From Prochlorococcus sp. AG-363-C20 (GTDB lineage: Bacteria; Cyanobacteriota; Cyanobacteriia; PCC-6307; Cyanobiaceae): a stretch of DNA of 61,261 nt. The stretch is from assembly GCA_003280295.1 (NCBI GenBank), contig QCFI01000009.1, positions 1 through 61,261 of the forward strand, written 5' to 3'. Below the pieces are notes generated by a model. That model had not been told where the DNA came from. It saw only the letters and a list, made by a program, of their open reading frames with translations, and did not search any database. Every line of letters begins with the position of its first letter. Position 1 is the first letter of the stretch. The position numbers were made by a program, and so were the translations under genes. Shown here one piece after another: positions 1-8,734 of the stretch.

Positions 1-117
1 GGCTGCTGCGGAAAGGAAAGCTGCCGCTGAGAAACAAGTTGCTGAAAGAAAGGCTGCTGCGGAAAGGAAAGCTGCCGCTGAGAAACAAGTTGCTGAAAGA
101 AAGGCTGCTGCGGAAAG
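1..117 (+). repeat. 51-bp in-frame tandem repeat
   Basis: Two complete 51-bp units (1-51 and 52-102) are identical, and a third starts at 103 and diverges after about 15 bases. Each unit encodes 17 residues of the coiled-coil region. More copies may lie upstream of the window. Confidence 0.85.
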
Positions 118-328
118 ACAAGCTGCTTCCGCTAGGAAGTCCTCTCACACGAGTCAATTAACAATTACTAAGCCATCCAAATCAGTTTCAAAACAGAAGA
201 GTGATAGATCAAATAAGTTGTTAACTGTTTCCGTCTCAGTGAATACGGGGAAAATTGTAGGCTTAGTTTCTATTGGCGCATTTGTTTCTGCAATCTTGCT
301 GGCAGCTTTAGCTTTCATTGTTAGCTAA
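2..328 (+). CDS. C-terminal part of a repeat-rich coiled-coil membrane protein (5' truncated)
   Basis: This is the last 108 codons of a gene that begins before the window; the frame is open from base 2 and ends at TAA 326-328. The first 38 or so residues are an Ala/Lys/Glu/Arg-rich repeat of 17 residues, which would form a highly charged helix or coiled coil, as in TolA-like stalks. A polar Ser/Thr/Lys linker follows. The last 23 residues or so (GKIVGLVSIGAF onward) form one hydrophobic segment ending almost at the stop, so the protein looks tail-anchored. The function is not recognised. The repeats are also near-identical in DNA, so copy number could vary between strains. Confidence 0.75.
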   Translation, partial: AAAERKAAAEKQVAERKAAAERKAAAEKQVAERKAAAERQAASARKSSHTSQLTITKPSKSVSKQKSDRSNKLLTVSVSVNTGKIVGLVSIGAFVSAILLAALAFIVS

Positions 329-818
329 TCGGAAGCTTGTTAGCAAAACTTCTGTTTTTTTAGATGAGAGCTTTAGCTACTAGATAGTAAGTTTTGGGTA
401 TAGAAATAGATGAAAAGGTTATTTAAATCAGATTGTGACAAAGAATAGGCAGAAGATCTATTAATTTCCTCGGTTACCACTGAGTCATATTAAGAAAATA
501 GTGGCTTTTCTATAGCTCCCTATTAAGTTCTGAACTATAGGATGTGATTGATTCAAATGAATATAATTACCTAGATATTTCTAACATATCAATTTTCCTC
601 TTCACCTATTGTTTTGTTATAAGTTTATATGCATAATTTGATAGGTAAAATAAAGCTCGCCTAATGTAGAGTTAATTGTAACTCTCTATATAGATTGATA
701 TTTAATCTAAGATATCTTCTTTGTTTTGATTGAAACTAGATTTTAGTCTAGAGTTCAAAAGAAGTCTTGGCGTTAGAGTGGTAAAGATAGATTGAAGAAT
801 AGAGATTTGAGGAAAAAT
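329..818. other. intergenic, no gene recognised
   Basis: AT-rich spacer between the end of the repeat protein and the convergent neuA-like gene. I see no convincing open frame, tRNA or terminator with a clear T-run. Confidence 0.5.
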
Positions 819-1499
819 TCAACAATAATTTCTATTCTTCTCTAATATAACTTCTGCTAAGTGCCAATCAATCATTGTATCTATATCTATTGATCTCTCT
901 TGTGACATGACATATGGAAAAGTATCTTTATCAATAAATTTTTTCTGATTCTCTATATGTTCCCTTTTGGCTAGATAAATAGCACCATTTAATAGATAGA
1001 TAGGCTCTTGTTCTTGACGACGCAAAGAGTGTACATTTGATGTATAGCTTTTCATTTTGTTTCCAGTTACTTTGTACATCCACTCAGGAGGCTTTTTCAC
1101 TGGAGTAACAGATACAGCTGAAGAAGCACCAGTAGACTCCCTTAAAGAAAATATAGCGTTTATATCTTCATAGGTCCTCAATGGAGATGTTGGTTGTAGA
1201 AGAAATACTTCTGTTGCTCCCGGTATTTCATTTAATGCATGTAATACAACATCTATAGAAGAGGCTGTGTCTGTTGAGTATTCCTTAGGACGAATAAATG
1301 GAACTTCTGCTTGACATTTTAATGCTATACTTGCAATCTCATCGTCATCTGTAGATACGATAACTCTATCGATACAAAATGCTTTAAGTGCTGCTTCTAT
1401 AGTCCATTGAATTAAGGGTTTTCCATTTAGCATTTTTATATTCTTCCTGGGAATACCCTTGGAAGCTCCTCTTGCTGTAATTAACCCAATCTTTGTCAT
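819..1499 (-). CDS. neuA: CMP-nonulosonate (sialic/legionaminic acid-type) cytidylyltransferase
   Basis: This enzyme would couple a nine-carbon 2-keto sugar acid to CTP, giving the CMP-activated donor for surface glycosylation. The N-terminus carries the family nucleotide-binding signature ITARGASKGIPRKNIK (residues 7-22), followed by GKPLIQWTIEAAL, the STDDDEIA segment and the LLQPTSPLR segment near residue 100. At 226 residues it is full length for the single-domain NeuA/LegF type. It starts at an ATG and is the last gene of a minus-strand set with the 2-epimerase and the LegB-like dehydratase. The exact sugar (N-acetylneuraminate, legionaminate or pseudaminate) cannot be decided from sequence; the LegB-like neighbour favours a legionaminate-type acid. 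No NeuB-type synthase is present nearby. Confidence 0.88.
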   Translation of the reverse strand: MTKIGLITARGASKGIPRKNIKMLNGKPLIQWTIEAALKAFCIDRVIVSTDDDEIASIALKCQAEVPFIRPKEYSTDTASSIDVVLHALNEIPGATEVFLLQPTSPLRTYEDINAIFSLRESTGASSAVSVTPVKKPPEWMYKVTGNKMKSYTSNVHSLRRQEQEPIYLLNGAIYLAKREHIENQKKFIDKDTFPYVMSQERSIDIDTMIDWHLAEVILEKNRNYC

Positions 1500-1617
1500 T
1501 TTCTTATAAGACTGATCAAGAATAATCTAGTAATAAACTTACTACAAATAAAACTACCATTATTAAAATTTATTACTCCAAACGATTGCTAACATGATTT
1601 CCTATTAGGACTCTTCT

Positions 1618-2775
1618 TTAGGATGAATAGTAATTATGAAATTCTTTTTGTAGAAAATTGTTTGAAAGCTCTATGTTTTCTAATACTTCTATAATCTTTT
1701 CAGAAGTGTTGCCACTACCATATGGGTTAACTACGTTTGTCTTCTTAAAAGCGAGAGCTTTTTCAATCGAACTTATAATGTCTTTTGTTTCTACCTTAGT
1801 ATCAAAGATTGAAACAGACCTTTCCCTAGCTTTTTGACGGTTGCCAATGTTTATTGTTGGCTTATTAAAAGATGGCATTTCATAAAGTCCACTAGATGAG
1901 TTTCCAATCATGAAATCTACAGTATTTAGAAGATTATAATAAATAAATTGTCCAAGGGAATTATAAGAAATTACATTTTCATGGCAAGAAGCAAATTCAT
2001 CTATAAAAGAATTTATGAGATGACCACCATTGTCTGCATTTGATTTGGTAATTATTATTCCACACGTATCTGAAAAATGTTCTAGAGCTAGTAGGATTTT
2101 TTTGATATCATGTTCATTGCTAGAGTTGCTAAGTGTTACCGGATGATAAGTAAATAGAAAATTATTTTTAAGAAACTTGAAGTTAATAATAGACTCTAAT
2201 TCAGCCTTAGATATATATTCATTGTCTAAAATATAATCAATGGTAGGGCTCCCAAAATTAAACACCTTAGAAGGATCTTCTCCAAGCTGACAAACTCTTT
2301 TATAGGCAGCATGATTCGTTACAAAATGAATATGCGACATTTTAGTTATTGAATGTCTAATAGATTCATCAAAAGCACCTTCAGTACTATCTCCTCCTCC
2401 AATATGGGCAACTGGGATCTTCGCAAATAGTGCAGCCTGAACAGCAGCTAATATTTCGAATCTATCACCCATTATTAAGATCATATCTGGCTTCAAGTCT
2501 GAATATACTTCTGCAAAAGATACAGTTGCTAGCCCTACAGACTTTGCTATTCCAATTGATGAATCTGAAGACAACAAACATTCAATCTTTTTTGAAACTT
2601 TAAAGCCATCTTCTTTGATTTTTTTATAAGTATTACCATGTGCTGGTGAAAGATGCATACATGTTGCCACTAAAAGGAGTTCCAATTTTTTACTTTTTTC
2701 TATTGATTTCATGACTTTAAATAAATGTCCATAATCCATTCTTCCTCCACTGATAACGCATATCCTTCTCTTCAT
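1618..2775 (-). CDS. neuC: UDP-N-acetylglucosamine 2-epimerase, hydrolysing (NeuC/LegG family)
   Basis: This family converts UDP-GlcNAc, or the UDP-diNAc-bacillosamine equivalent, to the free ManNAc-type sugar and UDP, which feeds nonulosonic acid synthesis. The 385-residue length and features fit: an N-terminal Rossmann half (KRRICVISGGRMDYGHL), the MGDRFEILAA segment, HIGGGDSTEGAFDESIRHSI near residue 125, and the UDP-binding IGNSSSGLYEMPSFNKP segment near residue 290. The start is the ATG at 2775. It lies about 120 bp upstream of the neuA-like gene on the same strand and is probably co-transcribed with it. It could act as LegG rather than NeuC, given the LegB-like enzyme upstream. Confidence 0.88.
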   Translation of the reverse strand: MKRRICVISGGRMDYGHLFKVMKSIEKSKKLELLLVATCMHLSPAHGNTYKKIKEDGFKVSKKIECLLSSDSSIGIAKSVGLATVSFAEVYSDLKPDMILIMGDRFEILAAVQAALFAKIPVAHIGGGDSTEGAFDESIRHSITKMSHIHFVTNHAAYKRVCQLGEDPSKVFNFGSPTIDYILDNEYISKAELESIINFKFLKNNFLFTYHPVTLSNSSNEHDIKKILLALEHFSDTCGIIITKSNADNGGHLINSFIDEFASCHENVISYNSLGQFIYYNLLNTVDFMIGNSSSGLYEMPSFNKPTINIGNRQKARERSVSIFDTKVETKDIISSIEKALAFKKTNVVNPYGSGNTSEKIIEVLENIELSNNFLQKEFHNYYSS

Positions 2776-3353
2776 TTTTTAAAGTAATTAAAATCTTATT
2801 TACAGTATACTCTATTTCATTTAATAAGATGACTTTTTTAGTTCTTTTTATTGAAGGGCAAAAATGCCTTGTTGTATATGACGAAATATACAGACCTAAA
2901 ATAACATCCAAGAGATTCAGCCTAAATAGTCGAATGTTAACTTAAAAGAAATATGAAGTGTAGAAGATAGAATATGATTGAGAGATACTTGCCATGAGAA
3001 GTCTCTATTTTTTGATTGAGGATTCCCTCCCTTACACTGCGCTAATTTCTAATCTAAACTATCTTTGTATATCTGCTACTCGAGTAATCTTTCTTGTGTC
3101 TGAAGTTTGTAAAGATAAATTATAACTCATCGAATTTTTTCCCAACAGTCAAGTCGCATTCAAGCCTGGAATACAACATAGGATTAATCACTATTATGAA
3201 TACTCTCTGGCTCAAACTTTTTTTGGTTGTCCTTGGAGAATTCTTCTTGACTCACAAAAAATATAGAATATATAGTTATTTATTCAATCCAAATAAGGAA
3301 GCACTTTTGAATACATAAAACTCATTCAGATTATTAGAGGAGCTAATAATAAT
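2776..3353. other. spacer within the nonulosonate gene set
   Basis: A 578-bp gap between the 2-epimerase and the LegB-like dehydratase, longer than elsewhere in this set. Open frames here are short and low complexity (for example a 74-codon plus-strand frame at 3094-3318 with no recognisable domain). I could not find remnants of an aminotransferase or a NeuB-type synthase. Confidence 0.45.
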
Positions 3354-4355
3354 TCATACAGCATAGCCAGATGAACGATAATTTGAAATGTTCCTTGGAT
3401 TAGTAAACCAGGATGTTGTTTCTTTTAAACCTTGTCTGAAGCCATCGATACCTGCATACATTGGTTGCCAATCTGTAAGTTTTCTAATAAGAGTATTATC
3501 ACCAAATAGCCGCTGAACCTCAGAATCTACTGGTCTTAATCGCTCCTTATCAGTACTTATTGTTACCTCTGCATTCATTATTTCAGCTAATAGCTCTACT
3601 GTTTTACCTATTGAAATTTCGAAATTACTAGCAGAATTAATCACCTTCCCAACAGTTTTATCACTTAATGAAACTGACAGAAAGGCATTACATGTATCTT
3701 TTACATAATTGAAATCTCTTGTAGGTGATAAGGCCCCTAATTGTATTTGAGAATTCCCTGAAGCTATTTGAGTAATTATTGTTGGTATCACAGCCCTTGC
3801 ACTTTGCCTGGGACCATAGGTATTAAAAGGTCTTAAAACAGTAACGGGAGTACCAAAACTTCTCCAAAAGCTCAGTGCTAACTGGTCAGCGCCTATTTTG
3901 CTTGCGGCATATGGTGACTGAGCCATAAGAGGATGTTCTTCTGTAATAGGTACAAACTGGGCTGTCCCATAGGTTTCCGATGTGGAAGTATGAATTACGC
4001 GCTTAATTCCTAAATCCCTAGCTGCCTGAAGAACATTTAGGGTCCCATGAATATTGGTGTCTATGTAACTTGATGGAGCCAAATAGCTGTATGGAATAGC
4101 TATCAAAGCAGCAAGATGAAAAACTTTTTCACAACCTCTTACCGCTTCCTTTACAGATAGAGGGTCTCGTATGTCTCCTAGTACAACTTCTATATCCTTA
4201 TGGAGTGAGGTAGGGAGAGTATCTAGCCATCCCCAGCTTCCAGCTGAGTTGTATAAGCAAAAGGCACGAACAGAGAAACCTTCCTTTAGTAAACACTCAA
4301 CCAAATGAGAACCAATGAATCCATCAGCACCAGTAACCAAGATTTTATTAGGCAT
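3354..4355 (-). CDS. NAD-dependent sugar-nucleotide dehydratase/epimerase, LegB-like
   Basis: A short-chain dehydrogenase of the extended type acting on UDP-sugars. It has the N-terminal GADGFIGSHL NAD-binding motif (residues 8-17), the HLAALIAIPYSY segment, TSTSETYGT, a catalytic YxxxK (YAASK, about residue 152) and the RPFNTYGPRQSARAVIP segment. This combination and the 333-residue length match the LegB group, which performs the 4,6-dehydration that starts legionaminic acid synthesis from UDP-GlcNAc. It begins at an ATG. The partner aminotransferase LegC is absent from the window, so the product could leave the legionaminate route or be finished by genes elsewhere. A plain UDP-glucose 4-epimerase is less likely because of the TSTSETYGT context. 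Confidence 0.8.
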   Translation of the reverse strand: MPNKILVTGADGFIGSHLVECLLKEGFSVRAFCLYNSAGSWGWLDTLPTSLHKDIEVVLGDIRDPLSVKEAVRGCEKVFHLAALIAIPYSYLAPSSYIDTNIHGTLNVLQAARDLGIKRVIHTSTSETYGTAQFVPITEEHPLMAQSPYAASKIGADQLALSFWRSFGTPVTVLRPFNTYGPRQSARAVIPTIITQIASGNSQIQLGALSPTRDFNYVKDTCNAFLSVSLSDKTVGKVINSASNFEISIGKTVELLAEIMNAEVTISTDKERLRPVDSEVQRLFGDNTLIRKLTDWQPMYAGIDGFRQGLKETTSWFTNPRNISNYRSSGYAV

Positions 4356-4462
4356 ATTTAAGTCGGGATGGAAATAAAATGAAAAAGAGATGCTTATAAA
4401 TTTTATTCTAACTATCTCTAAGGCTATACAACAAAATTTGAAGTAATAGCTACTTCATCTCT

Positions 4463-5266
4463 TTAATTTGAGGTTGATTCCGTAATTGTGTAATCATTTT
4501 TATTTAATCCAGTCTTTTTTTTGTCTTGTGCACTAATTGATTCGCTAAAACCGGAAGCAAGTATTCCTGTAGGGATTGCTATTGCTGCAATTCCCATAAG
4601 AGAAGTTATTGAGGCAATTGTTTTACCAACTGCTGTTATAGGAATAGTATCCCCATATCCAACAGCACTTACAGTTGTAATAGACCACCATAAACATCTT
4701 GGTATTGATCCTAGTAATTCTGGTTGTAATGATGACTCCACAAGATACATAAAGGTGCTACTTATTAGTAAAAGTAAGAAGGTATAGAAGGTTGATATTT
4801 GTAGCTCTTGACTCTTAGATCGAAGAGCATAGTTGAAGTGAAAGATACTTTGCTTGAATTTTTCACTTCTTCCAATTTTAAGTATACGAAGTAGGCGAAT
4901 AATTCTTAAGATTTTTAATTCCGCGCGTACACCTATAAAGGAAGGTATGATTGCAATGATATCAATAATTGCCATTGGCGAAATCATGTAACGCAAAAAA
5001 CCTTTCAACCCTTTCCCGTATTTCTCTTCAAGAGGGGCTATCCATAGGCGACAGAAATATTCAACGCAAAACAGACCACCAATAATCCAATCTAATAAAT
5101 CTATTTGCTCTCCAAATTGATAATCTATTGAATCTTCAGTAACTATTACTGCGAAAAAGATCGAAATAAAAATAGTAATCCCACACGCTTTATTGAAGAA
5201 AGAAGTTCTGCCACCTGGAGTCTTGTTGATTATCTGTGCATAGATCCTTTGACGAAGTTCACTCAT
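4463..5266 (-). CDS. voltage-gated potassium channel, six-TM
   Basis: This protein would conduct K+ across the inner membrane. It has four hydrophobic voltage-sensor segments. The fourth has regularly spaced positive charges (KILRIIRLLRILKIGR, about residues 118-133), then come two more membrane segments flanking the selectivity filter TTVSAVGYGD (about 197-206). There is no C-terminal RCK domain; a short polar tail follows S6. At 267 residues it resembles the compact Kv-type channels of bacteria (KvAP/KvLm class). The frame also has a GTG immediately before the ATG chosen here. It is on the same strand as the LegB-like gene, about 107 bp upstream, but is functionally unrelated. Confidence 0.85.
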   Translation of the reverse strand: MSELRQRIYAQIINKTPGGRTSFFNKACGITIFISIFFAVIVTEDSIDYQFGEQIDLLDWIIGGLFCVEYFCRLWIAPLEEKYGKGLKGFLRYMISPMAIIDIIAIIPSFIGVRAELKILRIIRLLRILKIGRSEKFKQSIFHFNYALRSKSQELQISTFYTFLLLLISSTFMYLVESSLQPELLGSIPRCLWWSITTVSAVGYGDTIPITAVGKTIASITSLMGIAAIAIPTGILASGFSESISAQDKKKTGLNKNDYTITESTSN

Positions 5267-5350
5267 CACAACTTCAAGATTGAAACAAGACTTTCCTTAA
5301 TTTAGGCGGATTCTGCTGGATTTTCTCCTGACGACTTGACAACCTTAGAA

Positions 5351-5680
5351 ATGCCAGATAGTACTGATGTACTTATAACAAGTTCTATGAACAGCGAAGC
5401 TGTAAGAGTCAGCCTGGATGGCTGGTTGATTAGTCCAGAAGGAAACTGGTGTTATCGCTTTTACCGCGAACCAAGCGGATGGAAGCGTCATCCGTTCATC
5501 TTTGTCGACAAATGGGAAGCAATGCCAGATGGATCTCCATCATCAATGAAAAAACGAAGCAAACTCCCTTGGGATGAGGCATTGGAGTTGTGTGGGAACA
5601 TGCTTCTTGATGGATGGAAGAAGTTAGAAACCCAATTTGGTGAAAGTTCTCCTCGAACTTTGGCTAATTTAATGTACTAA
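5351..5680 (+). CDS. DUF1651 family small protein
   Basis: A soluble protein of about 109 residues. The GWLISPEGNW start of the conserved region, the RHPFIFVDKW segment and the C-terminal LPWDEALELCGNMLLDGWKK block match the DUF1651 family, which is abundant in marine picocyanobacteria and has no known role. An in-frame TTG at 5336 could extend it by five codons; the ATG was preferred. It is transcribed divergently from the K+ channel and is followed by a clear terminator. Confidence 0.75.
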   Translation: MPDSTDVLITSSMNSEAVRVSLDGWLISPEGNWCYRFYREPSGWKRHPFIFVDKWEAMPDGSPSSMKKRSKLPWDEALELCGNMLLDGWKKLETQFGESSPRTLANLMY

Positions 5681-5771
5681 GTCTTTGTGATCTCCTAAGG
5701 ACTTTTACTTTTCATCCAATAACAAAATTTGTAAAAAGATAGAAGTAATTTGTTCCTAAGAAGCTATTAGA

Positions 5772-5807
5772 AAAGGAGAGATGCCTTTTGGTTCTCTCTT
5801 TTTTTCT
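5772..5807 (+). terminator. Rho-independent terminator after the DUF1651 gene
   Basis: Stem AAAGGAGAGA pairs with TCTCTCTTT (one G-U pair) around a loop of about 11 bases and runs into seven T. It lies about 90 bp after the stop codon of the DUF1651 gene. Confidence 0.7.
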
Positions 5808-5990
5808 CTGAAATGAAAAATCTATCAACTATATATATAAATAATCACTATTTTACCCCCTATAAGTAGAGAAAGGCCAGCAGCATTTTCAAAATAACTC
5901 CTAGATCATGGAAGTATTTCGAAGCTTTGCCTGTTTCGATTTTAGTAAAAACCTTGTTATTACTAAGTTGCTAACCATAAAAATAATGAC

Positions 5991-6007
5991 ACTCCCAAGG
6001 TGGGAGT
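5991..6007 (-). terminator. possible terminator hairpin of the 6033-6427 gene pair
   Basis: A perfect 7-bp stem (ACTCCCA / TGGGAGT) with a 3-base loop sits 26 bp beyond the stop codon of the minus-strand pair. The downstream side on that strand is only moderately T-rich, so termination is uncertain. Confidence 0.35.
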
Positions 6008-6032
6008 AACGAAGAATCATGCATCTGATTAG

Positions 6033-6239
6033 TTAACTCTTGAAGTTGGGAAGATTTGGGGGTTGATTCCTTTTAAGTCGTTTGTATTCAGCATGAAGTG
6101 CACCTAGTCGCCATGCCTCTTTCATTGTTTTTGCACCTTCCTCTAAAAGTTTGAGATCCTCAATGGGAATAATGTCTTTGAGGCTTTTGTACTCTTCTCT
6201 CCACTCTGATCCATCTGATTCTTTCCAATCGACTGTCAT
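6033..6239 (-). CDS. small hypothetical protein, second of an overlapping pair
   Basis: A 68-residue, charged, soluble and mostly helical protein (about residues 18-58), rich in Glu and Lys, with no signal peptide and no recognised domain. It starts at an ATG that overlaps the stop codon of the preceding gene as ATGA (6236-6239), so the two are very probably translationally coupled. A toxin-antitoxin arrangement was considered because of size and overlap, but neither protein resembles a known toxin or antitoxin. Confidence 0.6.
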   Translation of the reverse strand: MTVDWKESDGSEWREEYKSLKDIIPIEDLKLLEEGAKTMKEAWRLGALHAEYKRLKRNQPPNLPNFKS

Positions 6240-6427
6240 AACGCCTCTCCTGCCCTTAAGCGATAGAAAGTTTCCTCATATCTAATAACAATACCTTTGT
6301 AGTCAGGCTGAAAAGATTTCTTCCAAACTAGAATTCTATTAGTGATTGGTAATCTTCCAGGTATATGGAAGATTACTTGTTTCTTCTTTTCCCAAGCAAA
6401 GTGCTTAGGGATGCTATCTCTTTTCAT
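6236..6427 (-). CDS. small basic hypothetical protein, first of an overlapping pair
   Basis: A 63-residue basic protein with alternating hydrophobic and charged residues suggesting a small beta-rich fold (KKQVIFHIPGRLPITNR; KGIVIRYEETFYRLRAG). No known domain was recognised. It is translated just ahead of the 68-residue partner with a 4-base overlap. Its start is the ATG at 6427, with no in-frame alternative nearby. Confidence 0.6.
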   Translation of the reverse strand: MKRDSIPKHFAWEKKKQVIFHIPGRLPITNRILVWKKSFQPDYKGIVIRYEETFYRLRAGEAL

Positions 6428-6592
6428 GTCGACTCCACTTCATCTCAAGTTACCTTAGTTAGGGTCGACGATTTCGTCGATATGCAATAGTAATTGAATA
6501 AGGGGTTGTTTATTTTCGGTTTTCTCTGCCATCACTTGCTCAAAAAGAGCAAAAATATTTCAAAGTGTTTATTGAGATTTCAACTATTCCCA

Positions 6593-6829
6593 ATGAGTAA
6601 AGGAGACAAAAAAGACAAGAAGAATTGCGGAAGTAAGAAAGGTATAATGCTTGCTTTTGGACTAACCAAACTAGGTACAAGAGTTTTATCGGCATTTTCT
6701 CTTGTAGTCATTGCCTTTAGCTTTTGTTCTATCAAAAAAGAAGCAAAAGTCTTTAGCGAATGCGTTGAGGAAGTTAGGCAAAGCGGCAACAATACTTCTG
6801 ATGCTGTTCGTTTCTGCAATGGAGGTTAA
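6593..6829 (+). CDS. small single-TM hypothetical protein with C-terminal Cys pair
   Basis: About 78 residues: a very basic N-terminus (MSKGDKKDKKNCGSKKG), one membrane segment (about residues 32-46, VLSAFSLVVIAFSFC), and a tail ending CVEEVRQSGNNTSDAVRFCN then GG. The paired Cys and the AVRFCNGG ending recall small picocyanobacterial membrane proteins of unknown role. The frame extends 33 codons upstream to an ATG at 6494, but the extension is poorly structured, so the inner ATG at 6593 was chosen. Confidence 0.55.
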   Translation: MSKGDKKDKKNCGSKKGIMLAFGLTKLGTRVLSAFSLVVIAFSFCSIKKEAKVFSECVEEVRQSGNNTSDAVRFCNGG

Positions 6830-7207
6830 GTACGTTGTTTTGGTACTAACTATTAGCCCATCGCTTCTGGTAAGACAAACTCAGGAACAGCTTATACCAA
6901 CCAATTGGTTTGAAATTAGCTAACAGAATCACATGTTGCCATTAAAGGGTGTTTATTAATACCTAATCCAATTTTGGCAGCATTTAATCCTATATTAGAA
7001 TTAGAACAGGATTTGAGGCGAAATGAATAACAAAAATATGTTTTTTCAAATAACAGTAAAAGAGGCAATAGGAATGCTACTTAATATATTCTTTCAGAAA
7101 AAATCCTACAGATCCTAACCATAATTCATTGTTTTCAAATTACATTAGATAGATTAGAACATCTTAGAGGACTTAGATGAACTATAATTATTGAAATATC
7201 ACAAAAA
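6830..7207. other. intergenic, no clear gene
   Basis: AT-rich 378-bp spacer. A 31-codon frame at 7023-7118 exists but has no recognisable feature and was not called. Confidence 0.45.
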
Positions 7208-8566
7208 ATGAAACAGCCAAAGGTATCAATAGTTATTCGGACAAAAAATGAAGAAAGGTGGATAGGCCATTGTCTGCAAAGAATCCACAATCAAAAGTAT
7301 AAAAATTATGAGATAGTACTTGTCGACTCGCAAAGTGAAGATAGAACCGTATCAAAAGCAAAGAGACATAAGATAGATAAATCAGTAATACTTAGTGATT
7401 ATCGTCCCGGTTATGCAATTAATGAAGGTATTAAAGTCTCCTCAGGCGAGCTAATAGTAATTTTATCGGCACATTGTCTACCTGTTGATGATAATTGGCT
7501 ATCAGAACTGATTAATGAAATTAATAGTGACAACAACTTGGCAGGTGTATACGGTAAACAGCTACCAATGGACTTCTCAAGTGATGAAGATAAAAGGGAT
7601 TTATTAATAGTCTTTGGTGATGACCCAAGAATTCAAGAAAAGGACAGTTTTTTTCATAATGCAAATTCAGTTATTAGAAAATCAATATGGAATCAAATAC
7701 CTTTTGACAATGAAGTAAATAATATTGAAGATCGTCTTTGGGCACAAGATATCTTAAAAAGAGGATTTAAGATCAAATATACACCTAAAGCGCCTGTATA
7801 TCATTATCATGGAATACATCAGTCTGGAAGTATTAAAAGACTTGCCGGAGTTACAAGAGTTATAGAGAGTTTAAGTAAATCTTATAAAGCTGGATTAATT
7901 GATCCTTCTCAGATGGAAATATGCTTAGTCATACCAATCAAAGGAAAGCCATTAAAGTTTGGTGGTATATCTCAATTAGAGCATGCATCAACTTCGATTC
8001 TCTCAAGCAAATTTGTAAATAGATTTTTCGTGGCAACGGATTCAGAGTATACGGCAGATATGGCAAAAGAACTTGGATTTTCAGTAGCAAGAATCAGAGA
8101 TGAATCCTTATCTAAACCAACTACAGGTATAGAGGAAGTTCAATATTGGCATTTAATGACTTTAGAAGAGGAGTTTAAGTATTATCCCGATGTAATTGTA
8201 CATGCAGAAATAACTTTTCCATATAGACCTCCGAATCTGATAGATGATCTTATAACTTCTTTCAGTACATCAGGAGCAGATACGGTTCTACCAGCTAAAG
8301 TTGAATTTTCGTGGGCATGGCAGCATTTGGAAGATTCACATTTGGTTCGACTAGATGAAGGTGATGTTCCAAGAAAATTTAAGAAATCATTGCTATTAGG
8401 TTCTCATGGACTTGGCTGTGTATCACATGTGGAAGTTTTGAGAAAACAAACATTAGTTGGAGAAAGAGTTCACTTAATACCTGTAGATAACCATTTGAAC
8501 TTCATTGAGGTCAGAACTCAAGAGCAGGCAGATTATTATTTTTCAAAGATAAAGATGAATAAATGA
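7208..8566 (+). CDS. family 2 glycosyltransferase fused to a cytidylyltransferase-like domain
   Basis: A two-domain protein. Residues 1 to about 225 form a GT-A family 2 glycosyltransferase: VSIVIRTKNEERWIG at the N-terminus, VDSQSEDRT, the ILSAHCLPVDDNWL segment, and an EDRLWAQDIL block near residue 178 that supplies acidic residues. Residues 236-452 resemble the NeuA-type cytidylyltransferase fold: MEICLVIPIKGKP at the start, FVATDSEYTADMAKELGF, VIVHAEITFPYRPPNLIDD (in place of LQPTSPLR) and a C-terminal HLNFIEVRTQEQAD. The CTP-binding loop normally seen as ARGGSKGIPxKN is replaced by IKGKPLKFGG, so transferase activity is doubtful. It starts a plus-strand block facing away from the neuA/neuC genes and may use or sense the CMP-sugar they make. 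Confidence 0.75.
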   Translation: MKQPKVSIVIRTKNEERWIGHCLQRIHNQKYKNYEIVLVDSQSEDRTVSKAKRHKIDKSVILSDYRPGYAINEGIKVSSGELIVILSAHCLPVDDNWLSELINEINSDNNLAGVYGKQLPMDFSSDEDKRDLLIVFGDDPRIQEKDSFFHNANSVIRKSIWNQIPFDNEVNNIEDRLWAQDILKRGFKIKYTPKAPVYHYHGIHQSGSIKRLAGVTRVIESLSKSYKAGLIDPSQMEICLVIPIKGKPLKFGGISQLEHASTSILSSKFVNRFFVATDSEYTADMAKELGFSVARIRDESLSKPTTGIEEVQYWHLMTLEEEFKYYPDVIVHAEITFPYRPPNLIDDLITSFSTSGADTVLPAKVEFSWAWQHLEDSHLVRLDEGDVPRKFKKSLLLGSHGLGCVSHVEVLRKQTLVGERVHLIPVDNHLNFIEVRTQEQADYYFSKIKMNK

Positions 8567-8734
8567 TCTTTATATAATTCAAATTTTATTAAGTTAAAAT
8601 ATTAATACCTAAAGGATAAAATCAACTTTTAACGAATGGGATTATATTAATATTTCTTGAAACCCATTAAGCTTTGGATCATTTTTTATGTGGCTCTTCT
8701 TTTCATTGATTTTGTTAAAGCAATTTTTGGACCT

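Noticed and set aside
3094-3318. 74-codon plus-strand frame between LegB and neuC genes
   Set aside because: Low-complexity, aromatic and Lys-rich, without family features or a ribosome site; likely chance in AT-rich DNA.
6033-6427. Toxin-antitoxin annotation for the coupled small pair
   Set aside because: No toxin or antitoxin motif; only size and overlap support it.
8449-8566. Possible tRNA gene or attachment site near island genes
   Set aside because: No cloverleaf, GTTCGA loop or repeated flank was found; no tRNA was seen in the whole window.
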